Assembly (NCBI RefSeq): GCF_014489575.1
Contig: NZ_CP060789.1
Span: forward strand, 2,604,001-2,668,000
Origin: Tessaracoccus defluvii
Lineage (GTDB): Bacteria; Actinomycetota; Actinomycetes; Propionibacteriales; Propionibacteriaceae
DNA: 64,000 nt
Reading direction: 5' to 3'
A model generated the notes under the pieces. That model had not been told where the DNA came from. It did no database searches and saw only the letters and a program-made list of their open reading frames with translations. Positions 53,396-62,387 of the stretch are shown piece after piece (positions within the stretch are counted from its first letter, which is position 1; every line of letters starts with the position of its first letter). A program made the translations under genes and the position numbers.

Positions 53396-54417
53396 AGCTC
53401 ACTCCTCACACTGGATTCACGCACCTTCAGCTCCGGGCCGACGGTGGCCAACTGGGGCGGCTCCGGGGATTCGCCGAGCCGGGCGAGCATCAGTTCGGCG
53501 GCCAGCTGGCCTCGTCGGGTGGTGCCCAGCGAGACGCTCGTGAGCGCCGGCTGCACCATCCGGCCGATCTCGGTGTCGTCCATGCCGGTGACGGCGAGGT
53601 CGTCCGGCACGCTCAGCCCGCGCTCGCGGGCGGCACGGACGACGCCGATGGCCAGCAGGTCGTTGGCTGCGACGACGGCGTCGAGGCGGACGCCCGCGGC
53701 CACGGCCCGGTCGAGCAGCGCGTGGGCGGCCTCGACGCCCGCAGCGACGGTGAAGTCGTCCGCCACCTGGGTGCCGAAGCTGGCGGCCTGGAAGCCGGGG
53801 GCAGCGACGGCGGTGTCGTAGCCGCGCTGCCGGTGCTCGCCCGGGGTGGTGTCGGTGGGGCCGTTGAGGAACGCGAGGCTGCGGCAGCCCGCGTCGACCA
53901 GGTGCGTGACGGCCAGCCCGATGCCGCTGGCCGAGTCGGTGGAGACCGTCTCGATGCCGTGGGCGCGGAGCGACCGGCCGATCGCGACGACGGGCACCTG
54001 GGTGGCGGTGAGCAGCTCGATGAACTGGGCGTCGACGCGCAGCGGGCTGATGATGACGCCGTCGACGTGGCCGTCGTCGAGCGAGCTGAGGACGCGGGCG
54101 GCGGACGCGGCCGCGTCGCCGATGCTGGAGACGACGATGCGGTAGCCGTGCGGGGAGAGCACGCCGTGGATGGCGCTCAGCATCTCGACGTAGACGGGGT
54201 TGCCGATGTCGGCGACGGCGAACTCGATGAGGTGCGTGCGCTGGAGCCGCAGCTGGCGGCCTGCCGCGTTGGGGCGGTAGCCGAGCTCGGCGGCGGCGGC
54301 GCGGACACGTTCGACCATGTCGGGGCTTGCCCCCGTGCCGTGGAGTGCCCGCGAGGTCGAGCCGAGCGATACCCCGGCGCGCTTGGCGACCTCATGCAGC
54401 GTGACTCGAGACGACAC
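53392..54417 (-). CDS. LacI-family transcriptional regulator
   Basis: The 341-aa protein has the LacI HTH TLHEVAKRAGVSLGSTSRAL and hinge VRAAAAELGYRPNAAGRQLR, then the periplasmic-binding-like sensor (SIGDAAASAARVLSSLDDGH, VAIGRSLRAHGIETVSTDSA, VTGMDDTEIGRMVQPALTSV). As first gene of the leftward operon, overlapping the permease, it likely represses its own operon through the two GGAAACGTTTCC-type sites 25-75 bp upstream. Confidence 0.93.
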   Translation of the reverse strand: MSSRVTLHEVAKRAGVSLGSTSRALHGTGASPDMVERVRAAAAELGYRPNAAGRQLRLQRTHLIEFAVADIGNPVYVEMLSAIHGVLSPHGYRIVVSSIGDAAASAARVLSSLDDGHVDGVIISPLRVDAQFIELLTATQVPVVAIGRSLRAHGIETVSTDSASGIGLAVTHLVDAGCRSLAFLNGPTDTTPGEHRQRGYDTAVAAPGFQAASFGTQVADDFTVAAGVEAAHALLDRAVAAGVRLDAVVAANDLLAIGVVRAARERGLSVPDDLAVTGMDDTEIGRMVQPALTSVSLGTTRRGQLAAELMLARLGESPEPPQLATVGPELKVRESSVRSEL

Positions 54418-54442
54418 CGTCCCCTCCTCTCCTCATCGAGAT

Positions 54443-54491
54443 TTGGAAACGTTTCCAAGCTCGGCGCCCGAGCATTTGGAATCGTTTCCAA
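54443..54491. promoter_or_regulatory. Two LacI-type operators in the divergent promoter region
   Basis: TTGGAAACGTTTCCAA (54443-54458, perfect 16-bp palindrome) and TTGGAATCGTTTCCAA (54476-54491, one mismatched pair) are typical LacI/GalR-family sites. Their centres are 33 bp apart, about three helical turns, so two dimers could sit on the same face. They lie between the LacI gene (start 54417) and the ROK gene (start 54632). Confidence 0.85.
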
Positions 54492-54631
54492 GGATGAGCG
54501 AAGCCTGCCAGTCGCGCGGCAGGGTGTCAATGGCCCGTGACCAAATCGTGATCCTCACCCGGCTTCCCGCCTCCGCCTCTGCGGGCGTCTCGGTCGGCGT
54601 TAGCATGGTCCGGAGTCCGACAGGGGGTGCC

Positions 54632-55828
54632 ATGCGATCCGGCGCGAGCCTCTCGCACGTCAGCCAGTACAACGAGAACGCCGTCATCCACGCGCTGCGC
54701 GCGCTGGGCCCGACGAGCCAGACCGACATCGCCGCCCATACCGGCCTGTCGGTTCCCGCCGTGTCCTCGATCGTGCGCAACCTCCGCCAGGAGGGCTACC
54801 TGACCGAGTTGCGCACCGAGTCCGTCGGCAGAGGCAGGCCCCGCGTGATCGTGGACATCGTCGCCTCCGCCAACTACGCGATCGGTCTGCACATCGACCC
54901 GGCGATCATGTCGGCCGCCCTGCTCGACCTCCGCGGCCAGGTCGTCGCGGCGAACACCAGCGTCTCCATCGACCCGAACGACCCGAGCGGCTCGCTCGAC
55001 GAGGCGGCCACGTTGATCGAGGGCCTCGTCGCAGGGTCCGGCATCGACCGGGAACGCCTGCTCGGCGCCTGCGCCGCAGTGCCCGGCCCGCTCGACGACG
55101 CCACGGGCTCCCTGATCGACACCGTCTGGCTACCCAGCTGGACGGGGGTCAACATCGGCGGGGCGCTCACCCACCGGCTCGGCACGCCCGTCCCGGTGAT
55201 CAAGGACACCCACGCCGCCGTCACCGGCGAGGTGTGGGTCCGCGGCGGCGACGCGCTCGACTCGACCATGGTGTTCGTCTACCTCGGCATCGGCACCGGC
55301 ATCGGGCTGGCCATGCGGGGCGAGGCCATCCGCGGCGCCTGGGGCAATGCCGGCGAGATCGGCCGCATGCTGGTGGCCCTCGGCGACGACGACAAGCACG
55401 GCATGGACAACGACCCGTTCCACCTCGTGCAGGAGGCCCACGAACGCGGGATCCTTCCGGCCACGGCCCCGAGCCGGTGGGAACTCCACCAGCAGGAGGC
55501 CCAGCTGCGCGAGCTGTGTCGGATCGCCACGGACGGCGACGCTGGCGCCGCGGCGATCCTCCGGGCCGCGGGCGAGCGGCTCGCCGAGATGGTGGTCATG
55601 GTGGTGGAGGTCTTCGACGCCGACACCGTCGTCTACGGCGGCCCGAACTGGGAACACCTCCAGCCCTTCTACGAGGCGCCCGCCGTCGCCGCCCTCGCCC
55701 GCCCGTCCGCCCGCGGCCCCCACCCCGTGCAGGTTCTGCCCACCGTCATGGGCACGGCCGTCGGCGCGATCGGCGCCGCCTGCTTCGTGCTCGACGAGCG
55801 CTTCGCCCCGCGCCTCGGCCGCCGCTGA
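54632..55828 (+). CDS. ROK-family transcriptional regulator (NagC/XylR type)
   Basis: The 398-aa protein has an N-terminal winged helix (SQTDIAAHTGLSVPAVSSIV, RQEGYLTELRTESVGRGRPR) and a ROK sugar-binding domain (VFVYLGIGTGIGLAMRGEAI, GAWGNAGEIGRMLVALGDDD). The CxCGxxGCxE zinc motif usual in ROK proteins is absent. ATG at 54632 with AGGGGGT upstream is preferred over the ATG at 54605. It probably controls the isomerase/transporter/mannosidase genes that follow. Confidence 0.88.
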   Translation: MRSGASLSHVSQYNENAVIHALRALGPTSQTDIAAHTGLSVPAVSSIVRNLRQEGYLTELRTESVGRGRPRVIVDIVASANYAIGLHIDPAIMSAALLDLRGQVVAANTSVSIDPNDPSGSLDEAATLIEGLVAGSGIDRERLLGACAAVPGPLDDATGSLIDTVWLPSWTGVNIGGALTHRLGTPVPVIKDTHAAVTGEVWVRGGDALDSTMVFVYLGIGTGIGLAMRGEAIRGAWGNAGEIGRMLVALGDDDKHGMDNDPFHLVQEAHERGILPATAPSRWELHQQEAQLRELCRIATDGDAGAAAILRAAGERLAEMVVMVVEVFDADTVVYGGPNWEHLQPFYEAPAVAALARPSARGPHPVQVLPTVMGTAVGAIGAACFVLDERFAPRLGRR

Positions 55829-55883
55829 CGGCCCTGCGACGCGACGCCCGACGGCGACCACACCTAATGTCCGGACATTTATA

Positions 55884-55940
55884 ACGATTTGGTATCGTTT
55901 CGGAAACCCCGTTGACGGCATTTTCTCTGCATTACAGAAT
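55884..55940 (+). promoter_or_regulatory. Promoter and operator-like palindromes upstream of the iolE-like gene
   Basis: TTGACG at 55912-55917 and CAGAAT at 55935-55940 are spaced by 17 bp in an AT-rich patch. Just upstream are ACGATttggtATCGT (55884-55898) and GTTTCGGAAAC (55897-55907), inverted repeats that could bind the ROK or LacI regulator. Confidence 0.55.
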
Positions 55941-55983
55941 AAAGGTACGCACCGCCGCGTACTGACTTTCCGGAGAGCCACCC

Positions 55984-56892
55984 ATGATCAAGATCGCCAA
56001 CGCGCCCGTCTCGTACGGAGTATTCGGGCTTGCCAGGCCCGATCTGGTCACCCTGCCCACCGGCGATGCCCTCCTCGGGCTCGTCCGGGACGCCGGCTAC
56101 GAGGGGATCGACCTTGGCGCCCACGGGCTCTTCGGCACCGGCGACAGCCTGGTCGACGCCCTAGACCGACACGGCCTCGGCCTGGCTGGCGGCTGGCTCG
56201 ACTATCCATTCGCAGGCACGGACGCCGAGTTCGCGGCGGCCTTCGACGCGTCGCTGCCTGTGCTGGACGACTTCGCCCTCGTCGCGGCGGCGCAGGACGG
56301 CCCCGGCCCGCTCCCGACCATCGCCGACTCGGGCGACGCGGCCCGCAAGGCGTGCCCGGGCGGCGCCCCCGAACTGCAACTGACCGGCGCGGCCTGGGAG
56401 CGTTTCGTGACGCGGCTCGAGAAGGTGGCGGCGCATGTCCGTTCCCTCGGCCTCGAGCCGACCTTCCACCACCACGCCGTCACCTACATCGAGACGCCCG
56501 CGGAGATCGACGCCTTCCTGCGCGACACGACGATGGACCTCACCTTCGACACGGGGCACCTGCTGCTCGGCGGCGGCGACCCGGCCACCGACTTCGCGCG
56601 CTGGGCGCCGCGCGTCAACCACCTCCACCTGAAGGACGCCGACCTGCGGATCCTCGAGGCGGCGAAGGGCTCCGACAACCCGCTGCGCGACGTGTGGGAG
56701 AAGCGGGTCTTCGTGGCCCTCGGCGAAGGTGACCTGGATCTGGACGGCATCGCCACCGACATCCTCGCCAGCGGCTTCTCCAGCTGGCTCGTCGTCGAGC
56801 AGGACATCGTCGTCATGTCCGAGGCGGACCTGCAACGCGCCATCGCGGACCAGGTGGCCAACCGCGACACCATCCGGCGGTGGTTCGCATGA
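55984..56892 (+). CDS. Sugar phosphate isomerase/epimerase family protein (IolE-like)
   Basis: The 302-aa AP-endonuclease-2-type TIM barrel has KIANAPVSYGVFGLARPDLV, VRDAGYEGIDLGAHGLFGTG, LEPTFHHHAVTYIETPAEID (metal ligands), LTFDTGHLLLGGGDPATDF and VNHLHLKDADLRILEA. It resembles inosose dehydratase or xylose-isomerase-like epimerases. Together with the next gene, a Gfo/Idh oxidoreductase, it likely oxidises and rearranges the sugar brought in by the operon. Overlap ATGA with the next gene. Confidence 0.83.
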   Translation: MIKIANAPVSYGVFGLARPDLVTLPTGDALLGLVRDAGYEGIDLGAHGLFGTGDSLVDALDRHGLGLAGGWLDYPFAGTDAEFAAAFDASLPVLDDFALVAAAQDGPGPLPTIADSGDAARKACPGGAPELQLTGAAWERFVTRLEKVAAHVRSLGLEPTFHHHAVTYIETPAEIDAFLRDTTMDLTFDTGHLLLGGGDPATDFARWAPRVNHLHLKDADLRILEAAKGSDNPLRDVWEKRVFVALGEGDLDLDGIATDILASGFSSWLVVEQDIVVMSEADLQRAIADQVANRDTIRRWFA

Positions 56893-58055
56893 CGCGCCCC
56901 CGCATCGCCGTCATCGGCCTGGGAGGTATCGCCCAGTCGGTCCACCTGCCGCTGATCCAGCGCAACCGGGCCGACGTCGACCTCGCCGCCGTCGTCGAAC
57001 TGTCCGCTTCGCGGCTCGCCGTCCTCGCCGACCGCTACGGCGTCCCTGCGGGCGGACGATTCACCAGTCTGGAGGCCCTGCTCTGTGCCCTCGCGGACGG
57101 CTCCGTGCGGATCGACGCCGCCATCGTCGCCACCGGGGGCGGCCACACCGACGAGACGCTCGCCCTCATCCGCGCCGGCGTGAAGGTGCTCGTGGAGAAG
57201 CCCCTCGGCTGGAGCCCTCAGGACCTCGAAGCGCTGGAGCAGGGCCTCGCCGACCTCCGCCGCGATCCCCGCGACTGGCTGCGCATCGGCTACATGAAGG
57301 AACACGATCCCGCGGTCGCCGCGGCCCGGGAGATCCTCGCTGACGTGGTCCCCCGCGAGGTGCGCGTCGAGGTGCTGCACCCCGCCGACGGCGCCCAGAT
57401 CCGGTTCGCGCGGCTCGAACCGGCCGCTGACGACGTGGAGCCTGCGACGCTCGCGGCCCTGACCGCCCGCGGTGCCCGCTCGATCAGCGAGGCGACGGGG
57501 GCCGACGACGACACGCTGCGCAGGTTGTGGTCCAACGTCGTCCTCGGCTCCGTGATCCACGACATCGCCCTCACCCGGCACCTGGGGCTCGGCCTCGACC
57601 GCGTGCTCCACGCCCGCAGGCAGGGTGACCAGTTCCCCGGCTCGGTGTTCGGCGTGGGTCTCACCACGGCAGACGTTCCCTGGAACCTGGGCTGGCATTT
57701 CATCTCCGACTACCCCGAATACCGCGAAACCGTCACCGTCCACCACGAAAGGGGAACCGTCCAACTCGAGTTCGCGACGCCCTACATCCTCAACGCACCC
57801 ACCGTCCTGCGGGTGTGCGACGGAGGAGACCAGTTGAGCAGCCAGGTCAGTACACGCACCTGGCCCCAGGAGGAGGCGTTCGAGCGTGAGCTCCGCGCAC
57901 TCCTCACCCTCGCCAGCGGCGGAAACTGCGGGGGTTCATCCCTCGCGGAAGCCCGCACAGACCTGGCCAGCGCACAGGCCCTCTGGGGTGCCTGTGCCAT
58001 CTCCGCCGGCCTCGACGTCGTGGCCGGCAGTGGGGATGCGGCTCCCCGCCAGTGA
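56889..58055 (+). CDS. Gfo/Idh/MocA family oxidoreductase
   Basis: The 388-aa protein has RIAVIGLGGIAQSVHLPLIQ, AAIVATGGGHTDETLALIRA and VLVEKPLGW, the Rossmann and EKP motifs of the family, followed by an unusually long C-terminal domain with VHDI-type histidines (GSVIHDIALTRHLGLGLD). The ATG at 56889 overlaps the isomerase stop. Substrate unknown, presumably a hexose or inositol derivative. Confidence 0.85.
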   Translation: MTRPRIAVIGLGGIAQSVHLPLIQRNRADVDLAAVVELSASRLAVLADRYGVPAGGRFTSLEALLCALADGSVRIDAAIVATGGGHTDETLALIRAGVKVLVEKPLGWSPQDLEALEQGLADLRRDPRDWLRIGYMKEHDPAVAAAREILADVVPREVRVEVLHPADGAQIRFARLEPAADDVEPATLAALTARGARSISEATGADDDTLRRLWSNVVLGSVIHDIALTRHLGLGLDRVLHARRQGDQFPGSVFGVGLTTADVPWNLGWHFISDYPEYRETVTVHHERGTVQLEFATPYILNAPTVLRVCDGGDQLSSQVSTRTWPQEEAFERELRALLTLASGGNCGGSSLAEARTDLASAQALWGACAISAGLDVVAGSGDAAPRQ

Positions 58056-58093
58056 CGGCGACCCGCACCCAGCACCCTCTCGAAAGGAAAGAG

Positions 58094-59530
58094 ATGCAGT
58101 TCATCGCAAAGGCGACGAGGACCGTCGCCCTGGTGGGCGCCGCGGCGCTCGCCCTGTCCGCGTGTTCACCGTCCGCCACCCCTTCCTCCTCCCCCACGGC
58201 CGGCGGAGGAGAGTCCAGCACCAGCGCCCCCGCGGGCAAGGTGAGCCTCTCGATCATGACCAACGCCATCTCCGGCGGCAAGAACGCCGCCGAGGCGGAC
58301 TGGATCGCGAACTTCGTGATCCCCGAGTTCACCGCGGCCCAGAAGGCCAAGGGCGTCGAGGTCGAGGTCAAGTACGAGCCACAGGGCGTCGACGACGAGG
58401 ACTACAAGACCAAGATCGCGCTCGACCTCAGCTCCGGCAAGGGCGCCGACATCCTCGGCATCGACGGCATCTGGACGGGCGAGTTCGCCCAGGCCGGCTA
58501 CATCAAGCCGCTGAACCAGGTGGCGAAGGACGCCGACAGCTGGGACGGCTGGGACCAGATGACCGAGGCGGTCCAGCAGGCCCTCTCGTTCGAGGGCGAG
58601 CGCTACGGCATCCCGCAGGGCTCCGACGGTCGCGTCATCTACTACAACAAGACCCTGTTCCAGCAGGCAGGGCTCCCGACCGACTGGCAGCCCACCTCCT
58701 GGGACGAGATCCTGGAGACCGCGCGCACACTGAAGAAGATCGACGGCGTCGTCCCGATCCAGCTCAACGCCGGCACCGCCATGGGTGAGGCCACCACCAT
58801 GCAGGGCTACCTCCCGATGCTGATGGGCACCGGTCAGAAGCTGTGGGCCGACGGCAAGTGGTACGGCGACACGCAGGGCATGCGTGACGTGCTCGGCCTG
58901 TACAAGACGATCTACATCGACGAGGGCCTCGGCGACCCGATCCTCCAGCAGGAGGCCTCCGGCCGCGACACCTCGTTCCAGGAGTTCGCCGCCGGCAACA
59001 TCGCCATCCTCCTCGAGGGCGACTACTTCTGGCGTTCGGTGATCAACCCGGCCGAAGGCGTCGGCACCGCACCGATGGCCGACCGCGACACGATCGTCGG
59101 CTACGCCAAGATCCCCGCCATGAAGCCGGGCTCCGGCGTCAACGGCCAGGACTTCGTCTCGATGTCGGGCGGCACCGGTCGCGTGCTCAACCCCAACTCG
59201 GCCAACCCTGACCTCGCCTGGGAGCTGCTGGCGTTCATGAACTCGCCCGAGGCATTCGAGGCCCGCGCAGCCGGCACCCTGTCGATCTCGCCCCGCCAGG
59301 ACGTCAACGACAAGCTGCTCGCCTCCGACAAGATGCTCACCTTCGTCAACACCGAGGTCCTGCCCATCACCGCCTACCGCCCCGGCCTCGCCGAGTACCC
59401 CGAGGTCTCCGCGAAGCTGCAGCAGGCCACCCTCGACGTCGTCTCCGGGTCCTCGGTCGACGACGCTGTCAAGGCCTTCGCCGACGCCCTCCCGGGCATC
59501 GTGGGCGGCGAAGACAAGATCGCGAGCTGA
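58094..59530 (+). CDS. ABC sugar-binding lipoprotein of the mannosidase operon
   Basis: The 478-aa protein has lipobox ALALSACSP, then a family 1 fold: VSLSIMTNAISGGKNAAEAD, SSGKGADILGIDGIWTGEFA, YGIPQGSDGRVIYYNKTLFQ and QEFAAGNIAILLEGDYFW. GAAAGGAAAGAG precedes the ATG. It is intact. Linkage to a GH38 enzyme suggests a mannose-containing oligosaccharide as ligand. Confidence 0.9.
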   Translation: MQFIAKATRTVALVGAAALALSACSPSATPSSSPTAGGGESSTSAPAGKVSLSIMTNAISGGKNAAEADWIANFVIPEFTAAQKAKGVEVEVKYEPQGVDDEDYKTKIALDLSSGKGADILGIDGIWTGEFAQAGYIKPLNQVAKDADSWDGWDQMTEAVQQALSFEGERYGIPQGSDGRVIYYNKTLFQQAGLPTDWQPTSWDEILETARTLKKIDGVVPIQLNAGTAMGEATTMQGYLPMLMGTGQKLWADGKWYGDTQGMRDVLGLYKTIYIDEGLGDPILQQEASGRDTSFQEFAAGNIAILLEGDYFWRSVINPAEGVGTAPMADRDTIVGYAKIPAMKPGSGVNGQDFVSMSGGTGRVLNPNSANPDLAWELLAFMNSPEAFEARAAGTLSISPRQDVNDKLLASDKMLTFVNTEVLPITAYRPGLAEYPEVSAKLQQATLDVVSGSSVDDAVKAFADALPGIVGGEDKIAS

Positions 59531-59536
59531 TCACTC

Positions 59537-60457
59537 GTGACCACCTCCACCGCGTCGGCGCCGGGAACCAGGAGTTCCCGGCGCCGGGCGGAGGACGTGG
59601 CGGGCCTGGGGACGAAGCGGGCGCTCGTCTTCGTCACCCCGGCCCTCCTCGTCATCGCCCTCTTCCTCCTCTTCCCGGCCATCTGGACGATCTATCTCGG
59701 GATGACCAACTACCGGTTGACCGGCCTCGCCGCCGCCAACACCGAGTTCGTCGGGCTCGCCAACTACTCGCAGGCGCTCGGTGACAAGAGCTTCTGGAAC
59801 TCGCTGCGCCTCACCCTGATCTTCGTCTTCTTCTCCGGTGTGCTGGGCCAGACCCTCCTCGGGTTCACGCTGGCCTGGTCCACCCGGCGCATCGTAGGCT
59901 GGGCCCGCACCCTGCTCGAGTCGATCGTGCTCGCGGCGTGGGTCATCCCCGGTTCGGTCCACGCGTTCCTCTGGATCGCGCTGCTCGACCGCCGCGGCGG
60001 CACCCTCAACGCCCTTCTCGGCACCGACGGCAAGGCGTGGCTCATCGAGCACCCGATGACCGTCATCGTCATCTTCAACATCTGGATCGGCACCGCCTTC
60101 TCGATGCAGCTGTTCTCGTCCGCGTTGTCGGCCGTCCCGCCGTCGCAGCTGGAGAGCGCGCGGATGGCCGGGGCGTCCGGCTGGGAACAGTTGCGTGACG
60201 TCGTGCTGCCCAACATCCGCGGCCACGTCCTCACCAACACGCTGATGATCACGCTGTGGACCTTCAACACGTTCACGCCGTACCTGCTGACCGCCGGCGG
60301 CCCCAACGGCAAGACAGAGATCCTGTCCGTCTACATCTACCAGACGGCCATCCCCGGAGGTCAGCTCGGCTTCGGCGCCGCGATCTCGATGATCATGCTG
60401 CTGATCAACCTGGCCATCGCCCTGATGTACATGCGCATCGGAAGGAGCAGGAAGTGA
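59537..60457 (+). CDS. ABC sugar permease (MalF type)
   Basis: The 306-aa permease has six helices starting ALVFVTPALLVIALFLLFPA and the EAA-like loop LESARMAGASGWEQLRDVVL, followed by TAGGPNGKTEILSVYIYQTA. GTG at 59537 starts six bases after the binding-protein stop. It overlaps the next permease by four bases. Confidence 0.9.
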   Translation: MTTSTASAPGTRSSRRRAEDVAGLGTKRALVFVTPALLVIALFLLFPAIWTIYLGMTNYRLTGLAAANTEFVGLANYSQALGDKSFWNSLRLTLIFVFFSGVLGQTLLGFTLAWSTRRIVGWARTLLESIVLAAWVIPGSVHAFLWIALLDRRGGTLNALLGTDGKAWLIEHPMTVIVIFNIWIGTAFSMQLFSSALSAVPPSQLESARMAGASGWEQLRDVVLPNIRGHVLTNTLMITLWTFNTFTPYLLTAGGPNGKTEILSVYIYQTAIPGGQLGFGAAISMIMLLINLAIALMYMRIGRSRK

Positions 60458-61302
60458 GCACCTCCACCCCCACCCTCGGGCGCCAGCTGCGCAAGGTGAC
60501 CGGGCGCGTCCTCTTCATCGTCCTGCTCGTGCTGATCGGCGTGTTCTTCGCGCTGCCCATGGCCTGGCTTGTGGTCGCACCGTTCGATGCGGCACCGACC
60601 ATGGCGGTCAAGTGGCCCGAGTGGACGCTCAGCAACTTCCAGCGTCTCCTCGACAACCCCTACGCCATCGGCTCGATCGGCAACTCGCTGATCCTGGCGC
60701 TGGGGACGATGGTGATCACGGTGCTGTTCGCCACGCTCGCGAGCTACGCCCTGTCCCGGGTCAAGATCCCCGGGCGCGACGGACTGCTCTACGGCATGCT
60801 GCTGCTCAGCTCCATCGTCACGGGCACCGCCGCCATGGTGCCGACGTTCCAGCTGATGAACGCGATCCACCTCATCAACACCCACACCGGCGTCATGTTG
60901 GTGCTCGCGGGAGGCCTGCTGCCGACCGTCGTGTTCATCCTGAAGGACTTCATGGACTCGGTCCCGAAGTCGTACGAGGAGTCGGCCCGCCTCTACGGCG
61001 CGAAGCCGTACCAGGTCCTCAGCCACGTCGTGGTCCCCGTCGCCCGTCCCGGCATCGCGTTCGTCGCGATCTGGACCGTCGTCCAGGTGTGGGGCAACTT
61101 CCTGGTGCCGTTCCTGCTGCTGCGCGACCCGACGAGCCAGCCGGCCGCCGTCATGATGTACACCTTCTACACAGAATCCGGGCAGGCGGATCTGCGCCTC
61201 ATCTCAGCGTTCTCGCTGATCTTCGCGCTGCCCGTGATCCTCCTCTACTTCTTCGTCAACCGAAAGTTCGGTTTCCGCTTCTACGGAGGTATCAAGTCAT
61301 GA
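60454..61302 (+). CDS. ABC sugar permease (MalG type)
   Basis: The 282-aa permease has VLFIVLLVLIGVFFALPMAW as helix 1 and the EAA loop YEESARLYGAKPYQVLSHVV. GTG start at 60454 with AAGGAGCAGGAA upstream overlaps the preceding stop, and the stop overlaps the ATPase ATG. Confidence 0.9.
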   Translation: MSTSTPTLGRQLRKVTGRVLFIVLLVLIGVFFALPMAWLVVAPFDAAPTMAVKWPEWTLSNFQRLLDNPYAIGSIGNSLILALGTMVITVLFATLASYALSRVKIPGRDGLLYGMLLLSSIVTGTAAMVPTFQLMNAIHLINTHTGVMLVLAGGLLPTVVFILKDFMDSVPKSYEESARLYGAKPYQVLSHVVVPVARPGIAFVAIWTVVQVWGNFLVPFLLLRDPTSQPAAVMMYTFYTESGQADLRLISAFSLIFALPVILLYFFVNRKFGFRFYGGIKS

Positions 61303-62387
61303 CCTCGACCATCACCACCACCGCCCTGGTCAAGCAGTACCCGAACGGGGTCCGCGGCGTCGACGGCGTCGACATCGAGATCGCCGAGGGCGAGTTCTTC
61401 GCCCTCCTCGGCCCCTCCGGCTGCGGCAAGACCACCCTGCTGCGCTCCATCGCCGGCCTCGAGACCATCACCGAGGGGTCGCTGCGGATCGGCGACGAGG
61501 AGATGACCAACCGTGAGCCCGGGGAGCGGGGGGTGGCCATGGTGTTCCAGGACTACGCCCTCTTCCCCCACATGGATGTGTCGGACAACATCGCCTACCC
61601 GCTGCGGATCCGGAAGGTCGCCAAGGAGGAACGGAAGAAGGTCGCCGCGGACACGGCGGGCCGGCTGTCGCTCGAACATCTGTTGGAACGCCGTCCCGGT
61701 CAGCTGTCCGGCGGTCAGCAGCAGCGTGTCGCGCTGGCCCGCGCCATCGCGACCCGCCCCAAGGTGCTCCTCCTCGACGAGCCACTGTCGAACCTCGACG
61801 CGCGGCTCCGGCTCGAGGCCCGCTCGTTCCTGAAGGAACTGCAGCGCGAACTCGGCGTCACCTCGGTCTTCGTGACCCACGACCAGTCGGAGGCCCTCGC
61901 GCTCGCCGACAGGATGGCCGTCATGAAGGAGGGCAGGATCCAGCAGATCGGCACGCCCCGCGAGGTGTTCCACGCCCCGGCCAACACGTTCGTCGCCTCG
62001 TTCATCGGGTCCCACCCCATGAACCTGCTCGACGGCATCGTCACCGGCGGCCGCATCGCCGTCCTCGGCACCACCATCGCCGTGCGGGCGGAGACCGCCG
62101 CGCTTCTCAGCGAGGGCCAGAAGGTCGTCGTCGGGGCGCGGCCGGAGTACATCACCTGGAGCCCCACCCCCGTACCCGACGGCGTCGAGGCCGAGGTGTC
62201 GACCATCGAGAATCTGGGTGCCTCCGCGCTGCTCACCGCCCGCGCCGGCGACGACCGGTTGCAGGCCGTCGTCGACGAGGATCCGCTGCCGGAGCCGGGC
62301 CAGGTCGTCTGGTTCCAGATCCCGGTGAGCAAGACGATGGTCTTCGACGAGGAGTCGGGCCTCAGGATCGGCGGCGAGGAGCAGTGA
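61299..62387 (+). CDS. ABC transporter ATPase (MsiK/MalK type)
   Basis: The 362-aa ATPase has Walker A LLGPSGCGKTTLLRSIAGLE, Q-loop VFQDYALFPHMDV, signature GQLSGGQQQRVALARAI, Walker B VLLLDEPLSNLDARLR and switch His VFVTHDQSEALALADRM. A C-terminal TOBE/OB regulatory domain follows (VVVGARPEYITWSP). It is the only sugar-importer ATPase in the window, so it may energise the two importers that lack one; that is inference. Confidence 0.92.
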   Translation: MTSTITTTALVKQYPNGVRGVDGVDIEIAEGEFFALLGPSGCGKTTLLRSIAGLETITEGSLRIGDEEMTNREPGERGVAMVFQDYALFPHMDVSDNIAYPLRIRKVAKEERKKVAADTAGRLSLEHLLERRPGQLSGGQQQRVALARAIATRPKVLLLDEPLSNLDARLRLEARSFLKELQRELGVTSVFVTHDQSEALALADRMAVMKEGRIQQIGTPREVFHAPANTFVASFIGSHPMNLLDGIVTGGRIAVLGTTIAVRAETAALLSEGQKVVVGARPEYITWSPTPVPDGVEAEVSTIENLGASALLTARAGDDRLQAVVDEDPLPEPGQVVWFQIPVSKTMVFDEESGLRIGGEEQ

